Notes: generated by a model from the sequence alone, not told the origin. DNA of 64,000 nucleotides from Clostridium frigoris (GCF_018861865.1 NZ_JAHLDV010000001.1:62001-126000), one strand, 5' to 3'; shown: positions 1-8,501, counted from the stretch's first letter. Numbers and translations: made by a program.

Positions 1-1021
1 CATCTTCAATGCTCTTTGTTTCCTCTATACCCTGCATAATAGTATTCCAAGTTTTCTCTAGTGTTTCAATTTTTACGCTTGTTCCTCCTGCGAGTTTTGC
101 TATATCCACACTTTGCATTCTTATATTTTCAGCATTTTTCATTAATAATTCATTAGTAGTCCTATCAAGTTCTGCTAATGAATCTGATACCAATCTTTGC
201 TTTTTAAGTGCTATAGCTTGAATTATTCCATTTTTAAATACAGGGATAGTTATTATAAAAGCGGAGTGCACTTTTGATATCAACTTATAATTTCCCCTTT
301 GAATCATTTTAATTTGAGGAGCCGTCTGTAGTGACACCATCTTAGCCATTTCCAAATCATATATCCTTTGTTTTAACATTTCAACAGTTTCTTTAGCATT
401 TTGATAATTTATCACATTTATTTGTTCCCCACTTGCAGCTAGTGATTCAAGCCTCGGAATATCCTCGCTCTCATATTTTTGAGCGACCATATTACCAGCA
501 GTGATGTATTTTTCTAATTCTCCATAATACTCAAAGTTTTGATTATACAGGTTTTCAAGTAATAAGTTAGCACTATTTATTTCCCTCTTATATATGCTAA
601 GCTGAGTATAAATCTTGTCTATTTCTCCACCAATGGTTTTATATTTACCCATCATTTTATCAATTGCCTGACTTGGTTTACTAAATATCTTAGCAAAAAA
701 TCCAGTTTTCTCTTCCTCAAAATCTTGTTTATCAAACTTTTTCATTATACTTGTAAGTTCCTTTATCATCACACCCGAATTTTCAATGCTATTTGTTTTT
801 ATAGAGTTTAATATTTGATCGGCAAATTTAGATATTTGTAGCGCTGGTTCATTACCAAATTCTAATACAGCATTTGCATCTTTAATATTTATTTTAGATG
901 CAATTTGGATCACTTCTGGTGAAGTTTTAAGCTGTTCCATTATACTTGTTGTTTTTTTCTCTATTATCTCATTTCCAATACTCTCATCATCTATTTTAAG
1001 TATTTGATCCTGTTTTTCCAT
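1..1021 (-). CDS. telA: TelA-family (toxic anion resistance) protein, C-terminus cut by window edge
   Basis: The reading frame opens at an ATG at 1021 behind a GAGGAGTG ribosome binding site and runs off the left edge after about 340 codons. The protein starts MEKQDQILKIDDESI and is helical, with the acidic N-terminal tail and the central stretch (LINYQ-type coiled region, 'KMVSLQTAPQIKMIQRGN') typical of the TelA/KlaA/YceH family. These proteins are linked to tellurite and other envelope stress, but their biochemical role is unclear. It lies 77 bp downstream of a YceG-like gene in the same direction, the same pairing as yceG-yceH in Bacillus. Family assignment is firm; function is inferred from the family. 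Confidence 0.85.
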   Translation of the reverse strand, partial: MEKQDQILKIDDESIGNEIIEKKTTSIMEQLKTSPEVIQIASKINIKDANAVLEFGNEPALQISKFADQILNSIKTNSIENSGVMIKELTSIMKKFDKQDFEEEKTGFFAKIFSKPSQAIDKMMGKYKTIGGEIDKIYTQLSIYKREINSANLLLENLYNQNFEYYGELEKYITAGNMVAQKYESEDIPRLESLAASGEQINVINYQNAKETVEMLKQRIYDLEMAKMVSLQTAPQIKMIQRGNYKLISKVHSAFIITIPVFKNGIIQAIALKKQRLVSDSLAELDRTTNELLMKNAENIRMQSVDIAKLAGGTSVKIETLEKTWNTIMQGIEETKSIED

Positions 1022-1098
1022 AATTTCACTCCTCTTATATATTGGGACTTATTTTTGTTCCATCTGTCTTTCCAAAATTAGTTTTAGATATTAAACTA

Positions 1099-2745
1099 TT
1101 AACTACTAAATAAATTTTTAAAAAAACCTTTTTTCTTATCCACATTCTTTTTAAAGTTCAACTTAAAACTAACATTCTCAAGTCTATGAATATCATACTG
1201 CTCAGGGTCAATAAAGTTTTCTACGTCATTATATCCTGAAGGATTATATATAATAATATCTATTCCCAAAGAATCCATAAAAGAAAGCATTATACAATCT
1301 TCAAAAGATAAATTTCCATTTTGTTCATTATTATAAATCACAATCTTAGGAACCTCTTCTGGATAATCAAATGATTGCAAAAGTTCTAAAATTGCCTTAT
1401 CTAAATTTATTAAGACTGAAAAAATATCTACTTGTAAATCCCTTAAGTCTTCATGTTCAACATTTTTTATTATAGGATTAAGACACAACTCTTTAATTTT
1501 TTCTGCCATATCCCTCTGAAGTCCAGACCTAAGATCCTTATATTTCCACCAAGATGAATTAATCATTTCTGTAACATTAAATTTTGAAAAAGTATTATTA
1601 GGATATATTTGATCAAACTTTCCATATTCCAAATGTACAACATCCATTATAGGTAATTCATTATAGAATTTAGTAAATTTCTGAGTTATTACCCCATTAA
1701 TCTCTTTCCAATAAATATCTATATTTTCATGTACACCACAAATTTTAGAGAATATATTTGGTATAACTACAGTTGAACCTGTAACATTAAACCCTTCCCT
1801 TACGTTTGCTTTTTCCTTAATCCATATATATATTTCCTCATAAGTAGTATTCAGGGTTACTGCCTCCACATTATAATCTGCAAACTGCCAAGGCCTATAA
1901 AACCCAGAATCATCTGTATATAAAGTTTTATCAAGTTCTTCCTTAGCACTAAATGCAGTGGTCTTAATTCTATCCTCCATCATACTTGGGAAAGGTTTTA
2001 TTTCGGCCTTAAAATTATAGACAATCTCCCTAGAAAAGGAGTTGAATTTATCGATTTCTTGAAACTTACCAGAATTTTTCGGATTAAAATATAAAATGTC
2101 ACAACCAAGAGTTGATAATAATATCAAATAAAATACCTCTGCTTTTGAAATATCGCCATAAAAAATTATCTTTGGATTGGTCCTAGTGTAATCAAAATTT
2201 TCGAATAATTCTTTAGAATAAGTATTTAACCAATGCATAATATAATTTACAATTACCTTAATATCGTCATTGTGAATTGCTTCATTACTCTTAATATAAT
2301 ATTCTATAAGACCCTTCAAATTATTCTTAATTTGCCTAAGCAAAACTTTGTTTTTAAGCTCCGGAAAAAAACCATTATCACTTATTAGGTTTATAATTAA
2401 AGAGACATCTATAACTTCCGTGGAAAATACCTTTATCCAGATATCATTTAATACATTTTGTAATCTTATACTAATGTCTTTATCCAAGCCTTCACTAAAT
2501 CTAATGTAAGATGGACCAACCTTCTTTAACTCTTTATCTAACCTATACAAATTTTCATAATAGTCTTTCTCACTATTTTTTATACCAATAAACCTATAAA
2601 AGTAATTAGGGACAGTAACAACATTAGAATTATACTTAAATCTATCCCTTTTATATATTTCCGTTTTTAAACTGCTAATTATATCCTCATTAATGTCTAA
2701 ATTTACGCTATTGATTTCTAAATTATTCAAACTATTCTTTTCCAT
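1099..2745 (-). CDS. YceG-like protein (component of the Ter-associated putative biosynthetic module)
   Basis: 548 residues. A GTG six bases further upstream is also open, but AGGTGA sits correctly for the ATG at 2745. The protein is soluble, with no signal peptide. It appears to hold two related halves: 'NPKIIFYGDISKAEVFYLILLSTLGCDILYFNPKNSG' (about residues 190-230) resembles 'VPKIVIYNNEQNGNLSFEDCIMLSFMDSLGIDIIIYNPSG' (about 465-505), suggesting internal duplication. This matches the YceG family found beside TelA in Firmicutes and in tellurium-resistance/stress clusters. It ends with a basic tail. It is upstream of telA and probably cotranscribed. Reaction unknown. Confidence 0.8.
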   Translation of the reverse strand: MEKNSLNNLEINSVNLDINEDIISSLKTEIYKRDRFKYNSNVVTVPNYFYRFIGIKNSEKDYYENLYRLDKELKKVGPSYIRFSEGLDKDISIRLQNVLNDIWIKVFSTEVIDVSLIINLISDNGFFPELKNKVLLRQIKNNLKGLIEYYIKSNEAIHNDDIKVIVNYIMHWLNTYSKELFENFDYTRTNPKIIFYGDISKAEVFYLILLSTLGCDILYFNPKNSGKFQEIDKFNSFSREIVYNFKAEIKPFPSMMEDRIKTTAFSAKEELDKTLYTDDSGFYRPWQFADYNVEAVTLNTTYEEIYIWIKEKANVREGFNVTGSTVVIPNIFSKICGVHENIDIYWKEINGVITQKFTKFYNELPIMDVVHLEYGKFDQIYPNNTFSKFNVTEMINSSWWKYKDLRSGLQRDMAEKIKELCLNPIIKNVEHEDLRDLQVDIFSVLINLDKAILELLQSFDYPEEVPKIVIYNNEQNGNLSFEDCIMLSFMDSLGIDIIIYNPSGYNDVENFIDPEQYDIHRLENVSFKLNFKKNVDKKKGFFKNLFSS

Positions 2746-2848
2746 ATTCACCTAACCTTTTCAATTGTATTTCCCTGTAAATATAGTTTATTCATCCATA
2801 ATAATTATACCATATTAAACTCATGATTTTTCATTCAAATACATTTAA

Positions 2849-2889
2849 CAAAAGAGATACTAAAATTTAATTTTTAGTATCTCTTTTGT
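2849..2889 (-). terminator. Intrinsic terminator after the apbE operon
   Basis: A near-perfect hairpin with AAAAGAGATACTAAAA-type arms, followed on the minus strand by a short T-rich tail, lies 15 bp past the stop of the Gx transporter gene. The symmetric A/T flanks mean it could act in both directions. Confidence 0.75.
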
Positions 2890-2903
2890 ATAATTATCAC
2901 CAT

Positions 2904-3407
2904 TTATAAACGCGGCAATATTTTCTCTAATCTACTTATTAATATACTAGATAAAATCCCAATAAAGTACCCTGTAGCAATCGCTGCAACTAGTAATACT
3001 GGTAAATACACATATATTCTTAAGTTATTGATTATAAATCCTGCTACTAGCAGTTGTCCTATGTTATGAAATACAGCCCCGCAAACACTAATTGTAGGTA
3101 CACTTATGTGCTTTCTTAGATACTTATAAAGTAATACCATTACTATATTGCTAAGGATACCTCCAGCAAGACTAAACATAAATGCTGGCATACCTCCACC
3201 GAATATAGAACCTAATAAAGTTCTTAAAAACATTATTAGAAATGCCTCTCTCCATCCAAGTAAAATCAATGCAACTAATGATATAGAATTAGCGAGACCT
3301 AATTTTATACCTGGAAATAAAACCGGTATCTGAGCCTCTATTAAATAAATAACTAAGGCTATTGCAACTAATGTACTAAGCAAAACCATTCTTTTTGTCT
3401 TTGTCAT
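2904..3407 (-). CDS. Gx transporter / heptaprenyl-diphosphate-synthase-component-I-like membrane protein
   Basis: 167 residues with about five hydrophobic segments (near 8-28, 35-55, 60-90, 105-130, 135-160) and conserved small-residue motifs such as 'FPGIKLGLANS' and 'GGILSNIVM'. This is the family annotated as Gx transporter or HepI-like; its fold resembles small ECF/BioY-type substrate-binding membrane components. The substrate is not known. The start ATG at 3407 has a GTAGGTG site. It is the last gene of an apbE - NusG-II - Gx operon, a recurring clostridial set that suggests a role in extracytoplasmic redox or cofactor handling. Confidence 0.8.
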   Translation of the reverse strand: MTKTKRMVLLSTLVAIALVIYLIEAQIPVLFPGIKLGLANSISLVALILLGWREAFLIMFLRTLLGSIFGGGMPAFMFSLAGGILSNIVMVLLYKYLRKHISVPTISVCGAVFHNIGQLLVAGFIINNLRIYVYLPVLLVAAIATGYFIGILSSILISRLEKILPRL

Positions 3408-3431
3408 ATTTACACCTACATCTTTTTAATT

Positions 3432-3818
3432 TTAAAATGTCCCACCATCTATGCCTTCATTTTTTTCTGCCTCAATATTAATTGTAAGTTTATAAGGTAA
3501 ACATACAACCATCTCACCAGGTTTTGAAATCCATCCACTTTTTACACATTCTTTATGAGGACAATCGGCATCTTTTACACTGATACTATTATGTTTAACT
3601 GCTATAACATTGTAATGACCATTCTCTGTTTTTATAGTGAATTCTTGTGGCTCTACTACCTTACTTAAATCAATAGTTTTAATTACCGTGCCTGCACGCT
3701 TAATGACGGCAATTTTTTCTGACCCTTTAATTGAATTTTTGTATATAAAAGTAGCACCGGTTGTTATTAACACAATAATTAAAAGTATTATTCCAACGAT
3801 CTTATCGCCCTTTTTCAT
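3432..3818 (-). CDS. NusG domain II-containing membrane-anchored protein
   Basis: 128 residues. An N-terminal membrane anchor (about residues 8-26) is followed by a small beta-rich extracytoplasmic domain with 'ADCPHKECVKSGWI' and 'MVVCLPYKL', the cysteine-containing signature of stand-alone NusG_II proteins. These are not transcription factors despite the name. The gene overlaps the 3' end of apbE by 17 bp, so translation is probably coupled. The three conserved cysteines could bind a metal or redox cofactor; that is inference. The partner set (ApbE flavin transferase and Gx transporter) points to an envelope electron-transfer accessory. Confidence 0.8.
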   Translation of the reverse strand: MKKGDKIVGIILLIIVLITTGATFIYKNSIKGSEKIAVIKRAGTVIKTIDLSKVVEPQEFTIKTENGHYNVIAVKHNSISVKDADCPHKECVKSGWISKPGEMVVCLPYKLTINIEAEKNEGIDGGTF

Positions 3819-4839
3819 AAGTAAACTCCTTATTTGTTAATTCAAAATTGTCTTTAAGTCCTGGAGTAACGTATACTTTTTTATCCTTAGTTACAAAAAT
3901 AGCCTCTACGCCTTTAATAGACTCTACCAATTTAAGACCTTTATCGAGTCCCATGATAAAAGTACTTGTGGACAGTGCATCTCCATCAATTGACTTGTCT
4001 GATACTATAGTTGTACTTATAAGCCCTTTTTCAGCTGGGTATCCAGTCTTTGGATCAAATATGTGATGATACCTTATACCATCCTTTATAAAAAATCTTT
4101 CATAATTACCCGATGAAACTATTGATTTATCACTAACACTAATCGACCCTAAATATTCACCACGTGTACTTAAAGGATTCTGTATTCCTACATTCCAGTC
4201 TTTCCCATTAGGGTTCTTTCCTATAGCATAAACATTACCACCTAGATTTAAAATAGCACTGCTAATTTTATTATTTAATAGAACCTTTTTCACCTCATCA
4301 GCTGTATATCCCTTTGCTATAGCACCAAGGTCTATTGCTTGATTCGCTTGCTTTAATTTAACCGTCAAATTTTTCTTATCTAAAACAATATCTTTGTAAT
4401 TAACTAACTTTAATTTATTATTAATTTCACTTTTTGAAGGTAATCTTTCCTTATCTGTTCCTATACCCCAAAGTCCTACAATTGGCTCTATTGTTGCATC
4501 AAGGGCGCCATCAGTTAATTTACTGTATTGAACTGATTTTTCTATCACAGAGTATGTGTCTGCACTAAGTTTTTGTCCTGAAATTCCAGCTTTCGAATTT
4601 AATTTTGATATTTCAGAAGTTTTAATATTAACAGACATTTTACTTTCTATATCACTTATTCTTTTTATAGCCAAATCTGTTACTGCCTGCGCGTTTTCAC
4701 CATATATCTTAAAATTCATAATTGTTCCCATCATATATGTCTCTTTTTCGACTGGTTCCGCATTTTTTCCACAGGATATTAAGAATGTTGGAATAATTAA
4801 TAGTAGAAATAAACAACTAATTTTATGTAATTTTTTTAT
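3802..4839 (-). CDS. apbE: FAD:protein FMN transferase lipoprotein (ApbE), apparently with an AUA start codon
   Basis: ApbE transfers FMN from FAD to Thr/Ser of extracytoplasmic flavoproteins. The body shows 'MMGTIMNFKIYG', 'DGALDATIEPIVGLWGIG', 'AIDLGAIAKGYTAD', 'NLGGNVYAIG' and 'GDALSTSTFIMG', all ApbE hallmarks. The first ATG (4734 or 4731) would start inside the conserved domain and remove the signal peptide. Upstream in frame lies KKLHKISCLFLLLI...FLISCGKN, a lipoprotein signal with lipobox LISC, but this stretch contains no ATG, GTG or TTG before a TGA stop. GGCGGTGAG sits 6 nt before an ATA at 4839, which I take as the start (345 residues). A single-base sequence error (ATG to ATA) is the alternative. 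First gene of the operon with NusG-II and Gx genes. Confidence 0.85.
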   Translation of the reverse strand: MKKLHKISCLFLLLIIPTFLISCGKNAEPVEKETYMMGTIMNFKIYGENAQAVTDLAIKRISDIESKMSVNIKTSEISKLNSKAGISGQKLSADTYSVIEKSVQYSKLTDGALDATIEPIVGLWGIGTDKERLPSKSEINNKLKLVNYKDIVLDKKNLTVKLKQANQAIDLGAIAKGYTADEVKKVLLNNKISSAILNLGGNVYAIGKNPNGKDWNVGIQNPLSTRGEYLGSISVSDKSIVSSGNYERFFIKDGIRYHHIFDPKTGYPAEKGLISTTIVSDKSIDGDALSTSTFIMGLDKGLKLVESIKGVEAIFVTKDKKVYVTPGLKDNFELTNKEFTYEKGR

Positions 4840-4873
4840 GTTAACTCACCGCCTCAAACTTGTATTTAAATAT

Positions 4874-4882
4874 ATTATACCA
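4874..4882 (-). promoter_or_regulatory. Extended -10 promoter of the apbE operon
   Basis: On the minus strand the sequence reads TGGTATAAT, an extended -10 box. Transcription would begin near 4867, leaving a leader of under 30 nt before the Shine-Dalgarno and the ATA codon, so there is no room for a start further upstream. Confidence 0.5.
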
Positions 4883-4994
4883 TAAACATAATTCAAATAA
4901 ATGTCCTCATTAGACTTGTAATATTAAACAACTCATTACTATTTTTAATGTTTTTATACTATATAATTCTTTTATTTCTATAATAAGTTATAAA

Positions 4995-5023
4995 TTGCAT
5001 ATATAAAAAACATGTGTTATACT
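4995..5023 (+). promoter_or_regulatory. SigA-type promoter of the 5-formyl-THF cyclo-ligase gene
   Basis: TTGCAT, 17-bp spacer, TATACT, about 80 bp upstream of the start at 5105. Confidence 0.6.
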
Positions 5024-5104
5024 AATAAAAAATTTACAGTATTTAAGTACTTTTGAAGTATCAGTTTTCTATATATATAATGTACTAATTTTGGGGAGGC
5101 ACAT

Positions 5105-5686
5105 ATGGAAGATACCCTTAAAAATAATTTAAGAAAAAACATGCTTAATATAAGAAAAAATATGCCACATAAAGATATATGTGATTTTAGTCTAAAAATC
5201 ATGGACACAATTATCGGATTACCACAATTTATAAATTGTAAGAATATAATGTTGTACATAAGTTTTAAAAATGAGGTAGATACACACAAACTTGCTACCT
5301 GGTGCCTTAACAATAATAAAACAGTAATTGCACCATATTGCATAAAGTCCAGTAGCAAAATAATACCTTTTATAATAAATAACCTTAATACTGATCTTAC
5401 TAAATCTACATTCGGTATTATGGAACCAAAACATGATATATTAGTAAGGGCAAACATTGAGAATATAGATTTAATAATAGTTCCTGGAGTAGTATTTGAT
5501 GAAAACTGCAATAGAATTGGCTTCGGTGCTGGTTATTATGATAGATTCCTGCCTATGAAAACAAAAAATACTTCTACGATTGGTATAGCCTATGACTATC
5601 AAATAATTGATAAAGTCCCAACCGATGTTTATGACGTGCCTCTCGATTTCATAATAACAGAAAAAAGGATAATATCTCTGAAATAA
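5105..5686 (+). CDS. 5-formyltetrahydrofolate cyclo-ligase
   Basis: 193 residues, usual length for the family (YgfA/YqgN/MTHFS). It converts 5-formyl-THF with ATP to 5,10-methenyl-THF, recycling a folate by-product. Seen: N-terminal basic 'LRKNMLNIRKNM', the central 'KSTFGIMEPKHD' segment, 'IDLIIVPGVVFDENCNRIGFGAGYYDRFL' with the diagnostic GxGxGYYDR nucleotide/folate loop, and the C-terminal 'DVYDVPLDFIITEKRI'. The start ATG follows GGGGAGGC. It stands alone behind its own promoter. Strong assignment. Confidence 0.95.
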   Translation: MEDTLKNNLRKNMLNIRKNMPHKDICDFSLKIMDTIIGLPQFINCKNIMLYISFKNEVDTHKLATWCLNNNKTVIAPYCIKSSSKIIPFIINNLNTDLTKSTFGIMEPKHDILVRANIENIDLIIVPGVVFDENCNRIGFGAGYYDRFLPMKTKNTSTIGIAYDYQIIDKVPTDVYDVPLDFIITEKRIISLK

Positions 5687-5751
5687 AAATCATACATATT
5701 TTTGTAACATAATTACTATATTTTATTATACTGATGTTGGAGGTGATTGCT

Positions 5752-6480
5752 TTGGTAAAAAAAATAGCTGCTTTTTTTGATATTGATGGTACCCTTTATA
5801 GGGAAAGTTTAATGACAGAGGTATTCAAAAAATTAATAAAAAGCGAACTAATAGAAAACGATAAATGGTACAAGGAGGTAAAACCCTATTATGTTAAATG
5901 GGATAAACGTATAGGAAATTATGACAATTACCTACTTAAAATGGCTGATATATATACTGAAGCTATAATTGGACTTCATAGATCTCAAATTGAGTTTATT
6001 GCTCATCAAATTATAAAACAAAAGGGAGATAGGGTTTATACCTATACTCGTGATAGAATTAAATGGCATAAGAGTCAGGGGCATATAATTATCACCATAT
6101 CAGGTAGTCCTATCGAGCTTGTACGTGAAATGTCAATAAAATATGGTTTTGATGATTACGTAGGAACAAAATATGAATTGAACGAACATAATATTTATAC
6201 TGGTGGAATTGTTCCTATGTGGGATAGTGTTAGTAAAAAAGCTTCAATAGAATACTTTGTTTCCAAATATAATATTGACTTAAATAAAAGTTTTGCTTAT
6301 GGGGATACTTCAGGAGATTTCACTATGTTAAAGTTAATTCGTCACCCTGTAGCTGTAAACCCTACCAAGGAGCTTCTAGTAAATATTCTAGATGATAATG
6401 AATTAAAAGAAAAGATTAATATAATGGTAGAAAGAAAAGATGTGATTTATAGGCTACTTCCAGAACACATTCACATATAA
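5752..6480 (+). CDS. HAD-IB family hydrolase (phosphoserine-phosphatase-like)
   Basis: An ATG at 5734 overlaps the ribosome binding site GGAGGTGATT, so the real start is probably the TTG at 5752 (242 residues). HAD motifs in order: 'FFDIDGTLY' (motif I, nucleophile Asp near residue 9), 'ITISGSPIELV' (motif II), a conserved Lys in 'SVSKKASIEYF', and 'YGDTSGDFTMLKL' (motif IV). A helical cap lies between motifs I and II. This is subfamily IB, which contains phosphoserine phosphatases and YfhB-like enzymes; substrate cannot be told from sequence alone. It is followed closely by a GGDEF gene with no obvious functional link. Confidence 0.85.
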   Translation: MVKKIAAFFDIDGTLYRESLMTEVFKKLIKSELIENDKWYKEVKPYYVKWDKRIGNYDNYLLKMADIYTEAIIGLHRSQIEFIAHQIIKQKGDRVYTYTRDRIKWHKSQGHIIITISGSPIELVREMSIKYGFDDYVGTKYELNEHNIYTGGIVPMWDSVSKKASIEYFVSKYNIDLNKSFAYGDTSGDFTMLKLIRHPVAVNPTKELLVNILDDNELKEKINIMVERKDVIYRLLPEHIHI

Positions 6481-6604
6481 CTTATTCTTGATTTGTAATT
6501 TAATATATTTTTTTAACAGAAACTACTATATAATACTATTATATAGTATTATTTATATTTTGGGGACTTATAAAACTATATTTTGTTTTAAAAGGAGCTA
6601 TATT

Positions 6605-7681
6605 ATGTTAAAAGATTTATTTATTAATTCGACAATATTAATCACATTTATTTTTATAAATAGCCAGGTATTTAAACGGGTTTTTTTAAACGTATCAGTC
6701 TCTTATAAAAATAAATTTCTGTATGGATTAACACAGGGAATCCTAGGCATTATATTAATGCTATTTACCATAAATGTTACACCTATTGTTATTATGGATT
6801 TTCGACATATTCCAATATTACTCGCAACTCTTTATGGTGGTGGATTAGCAACAATTATTGCGGGCGTCACAATTGCAATATTTAGAATTAGCTACTTTGG
6901 CATTAGCACACCAGCTATAATAGCTTGCATTGACATTTTTATTATTGCTATATCTTGTACTTTAATATCAAAGTTAAATCTAAACAAATTTAAAAAATGG
7001 ACCTATATGAGCCTTATAAGCTCCTTAATTATTGCTGCTTCATATTTTTTAATTGTTAAAAATTCAACAGCACTTAGATATTCCCTTGTTTATTTTTTGC
7101 TATCATCTTTAATAATTGGAACTCTAGCATATTATATTTCAAACTATATGTATACCTCAATCAAATTACTTGATAGACTAGAACATGAATCAACTGTAGA
7201 TTTTCTTACTGGATTAAATAACGTTAGACAATATGACAATGCACTAAATGAATCTTTTTTAAATGTTAAAAATAAAAAAGAACACTTATCTATTCTTATA
7301 ATAGACATAGATTTTTTTAAGAAAGTAAACGACACTTATGGTCATTTAGCTGGTGATGCCGTATTACGGCAATTAGGAATTGTATTATCTACATTTTCTA
7401 GAAGTTTTGATATTGTATCTAGAATCGGTGGAGAAGAATTTTCTGTTATTCTGCCTGATTGCCCAGCAAAGCAATCCATGGAAGTTGCAGAGCGCTTAAG
7501 ACTAGCAGTTGAACTTCAAGAATTTATTCTCCCAGATGAGACTAAAATTAATATATGTGTTTCCATAGGCTCTGCTACGTACCCCGACAACGTAAACAAT
7601 TTAGAAACTCTAGTTCATGAAGCCGACACAGCATTATACGCCGCTAAAAATTCCGGAAGAAATAGAGTATGTCATCCATAG
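6605..7681 (+). CDS. Membrane-bound diguanylate cyclase (5TMR-LYT sensor plus GGDEF)
   Basis: The frame is open from 6488, but AAAGGAG at about 6592 places the start at ATG 6605 (358 residues). The first about 185 residues hold six hydrophobic segments with 'VIMDFRHIPILLATLYGGGLATIIAG', a hallmark of the LytS-type 5TM receptor domain. The C-terminal GGDEF domain has 'DFLTGLNNVRQYD', 'IDIDFFKKVNDTYGHLAGD' and active-site 'RIGGEEF' (GGEEF), so it should be catalytically competent; no RxxD inhibitory site is seen just before it. It would make c-di-GMP in response to a membrane signal. An HD-GYP protein lies 15 kb away. Confidence 0.9.
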   Translation: MLKDLFINSTILITFIFINSQVFKRVFLNVSVSYKNKFLYGLTQGILGIILMLFTINVTPIVIMDFRHIPILLATLYGGGLATIIAGVTIAIFRISYFGISTPAIIACIDIFIIAISCTLISKLNLNKFKKWTYMSLISSLIIAASYFLIVKNSTALRYSLVYFLLSSLIIGTLAYYISNYMYTSIKLLDRLEHESTVDFLTGLNNVRQYDNALNESFLNVKNKKEHLSILIIDIDFFKKVNDTYGHLAGDAVLRQLGIVLSTFSRSFDIVSRIGGEEFSVILPDCPAKQSMEVAERLRLAVELQEFILPDETKINICVSIGSATYPDNVNNLETLVHEADTALYAAKNSGRNRVCHP

Positions 7682-7739
7682 AATTTTCCAATGAAAATTC
7701 AATAGATATGATGCTTGGATAGTAGAGCATTCGTTAACA

Positions 7740-7860
7740 GACTCTAAGTTTATTACATGAATAATTTTCTAACCCACGCCATTCGACGTCCTGTCTCAGA
7801 CGTGCTAGCAGTCCTTCCTGGACTGCTTACGGAAATTTTTCATTACATAAACTAAGTGTC
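7740..7860 (-). repeat. Long palindromic repeat, copy 1
   Basis: Outer arms (about 7740-7769 and 7832-7860) pair over nearly 30 bp with few mismatches. The centre, read on the minus strand, has a hairpin GCAGTCC...GGACTGC, then TAGC, then GAGACAGGACGTCGAATGG. This core matches the cores at 8370-8395 and around 30035-30060, so the three are one family in both orientations. Confidence 0.7.
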
Positions 7861-8040
7861 TATAAAACTCATTATATACTCTCTTTCGCACTCATATCTG
7901 TTTTCACTTTCATGCTTACAATTTGCTTTATTTATAAGTGTAAAGATTGCATTACAAAAACAATTTGCATTCCAATATTACATGTATTTAAAAACTAAGT
8001 GCTAGTAGTCTAGCAATAAATATAATAAATATAAAAATAA

Positions 8041-8083
8041 CTTAGGGGTACATAACAATTATTAATTGTTATGTACCCCTAAG
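8041..8083 (-). terminator. Perfect 20-bp inverted repeat, possible rib-operon terminator
   Basis: CTTAGGGGTACATAACAATT is followed after 3 nt by its exact reverse complement. On the minus strand the stem is followed by a T-rich run (TTATTTTTATATTT), as in an intrinsic terminator; on the plus strand there is no T-run. It lies 420 bp beyond ribH, past the palindromic repeats. Confidence 0.5.
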
Positions 8084-8121
8084 AATATTTTAGATACCTA
8101 TTTAAAATCGTATTTATAGCA

Positions 8122-8215
8122 AGTATGTACTTTCTCCGAAGTGACTTGCAATAGAGGCGCAGTAACTATTAAAGTTCTATTTAGAAATTCTTCTTTTACG
8201 TATATGGAACTCTCG
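8122..8215 (+). repeat. Half copy of the long palindrome, tandem duplicate of 8252-8345
   Basis: These 94 bp repeat the left arm of the adjacent full palindrome with only a handful of differences, at a spacing of exactly 130 bp. The right arm and the hairpin core are missing. It looks like a partial tandem duplication or an insertion of one element into another. Confidence 0.75.
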
Positions 8216-8251
8216 TAATCTTTTCAGTGACACAAAATCGACTGAAATTCT

Positions 8252-8496
8252 AGTATGTATTTTCTCCGAAGTGACTTGCAATAGAGGCGCAATAACTATT
8301 AAAGTTCTATTTAGAAATTCTTCTTTTACGTATATGAAATTCTCGTGAGACTCACAGGACGTGAGTCTAGCGAACCCGAGGCAGGACGCCGAGTGTGAAC
8401 GCCAGAGAATCTCATATTCGAAAAAGATTAGAATTTCTTATTAGAAGTTTAAGTTACAAGCTCGTTTGCAAGTCACATAGGAGAAATTTCATACTT
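8252..8496 (+). repeat. Long palindromic repeat, copy 2 (full)
   Basis: 245 bp that can fold back almost end to end. The left end TTTTCTCCGAAGTGACTTGC pairs with the right end GCAAGTCACATAGGAGAAA, and the inner arms TTAGAAATTC and TATATGAAATTCTC pair with partners near 8410-8445. The centre has hairpin GACTCACAGGACGTGAGTC followed by CGAGGCAGGACGCCGAGTG. It ends 5 bp before the ribH stop codon, so it is within the 3' end of the rib transcript. Confidence 0.8.
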
Positions 8497-8501
8497 TTAC
8501 C

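Larger units (their letters stand above)
7682..8501. other. 820-bp gene-free region packed with palindromic repeats
   Basis: No credible coding frame is seen on either strand. In order it holds an 8-bp hairpin right after the GGDEF stop (7681-7700), a long palindrome (7740-7860), a plain A/T-rich stretch (7861-8040), a perfect 20-bp inverted repeat (8041-8083), a half copy of a palindrome (8122-8215) and a full copy (8252-8496) that abuts the ribH stop codon. Confidence 0.8.

Noticed and set aside
5017-5511. 164-codon minus-strand frame opposite the formyl-THF cyclo-ligase
   Set aside because: The plus strand carries a complete enzyme with diagnostic motifs; the minus frame has no family resemblance and no ribosome binding site.
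7682-8501. Prophage or IS remnant in the gene-free region
   Set aside because: No transposase or integrase fragments in any frame; the content is fully described as palindromic repeats and A/T-rich sequence.
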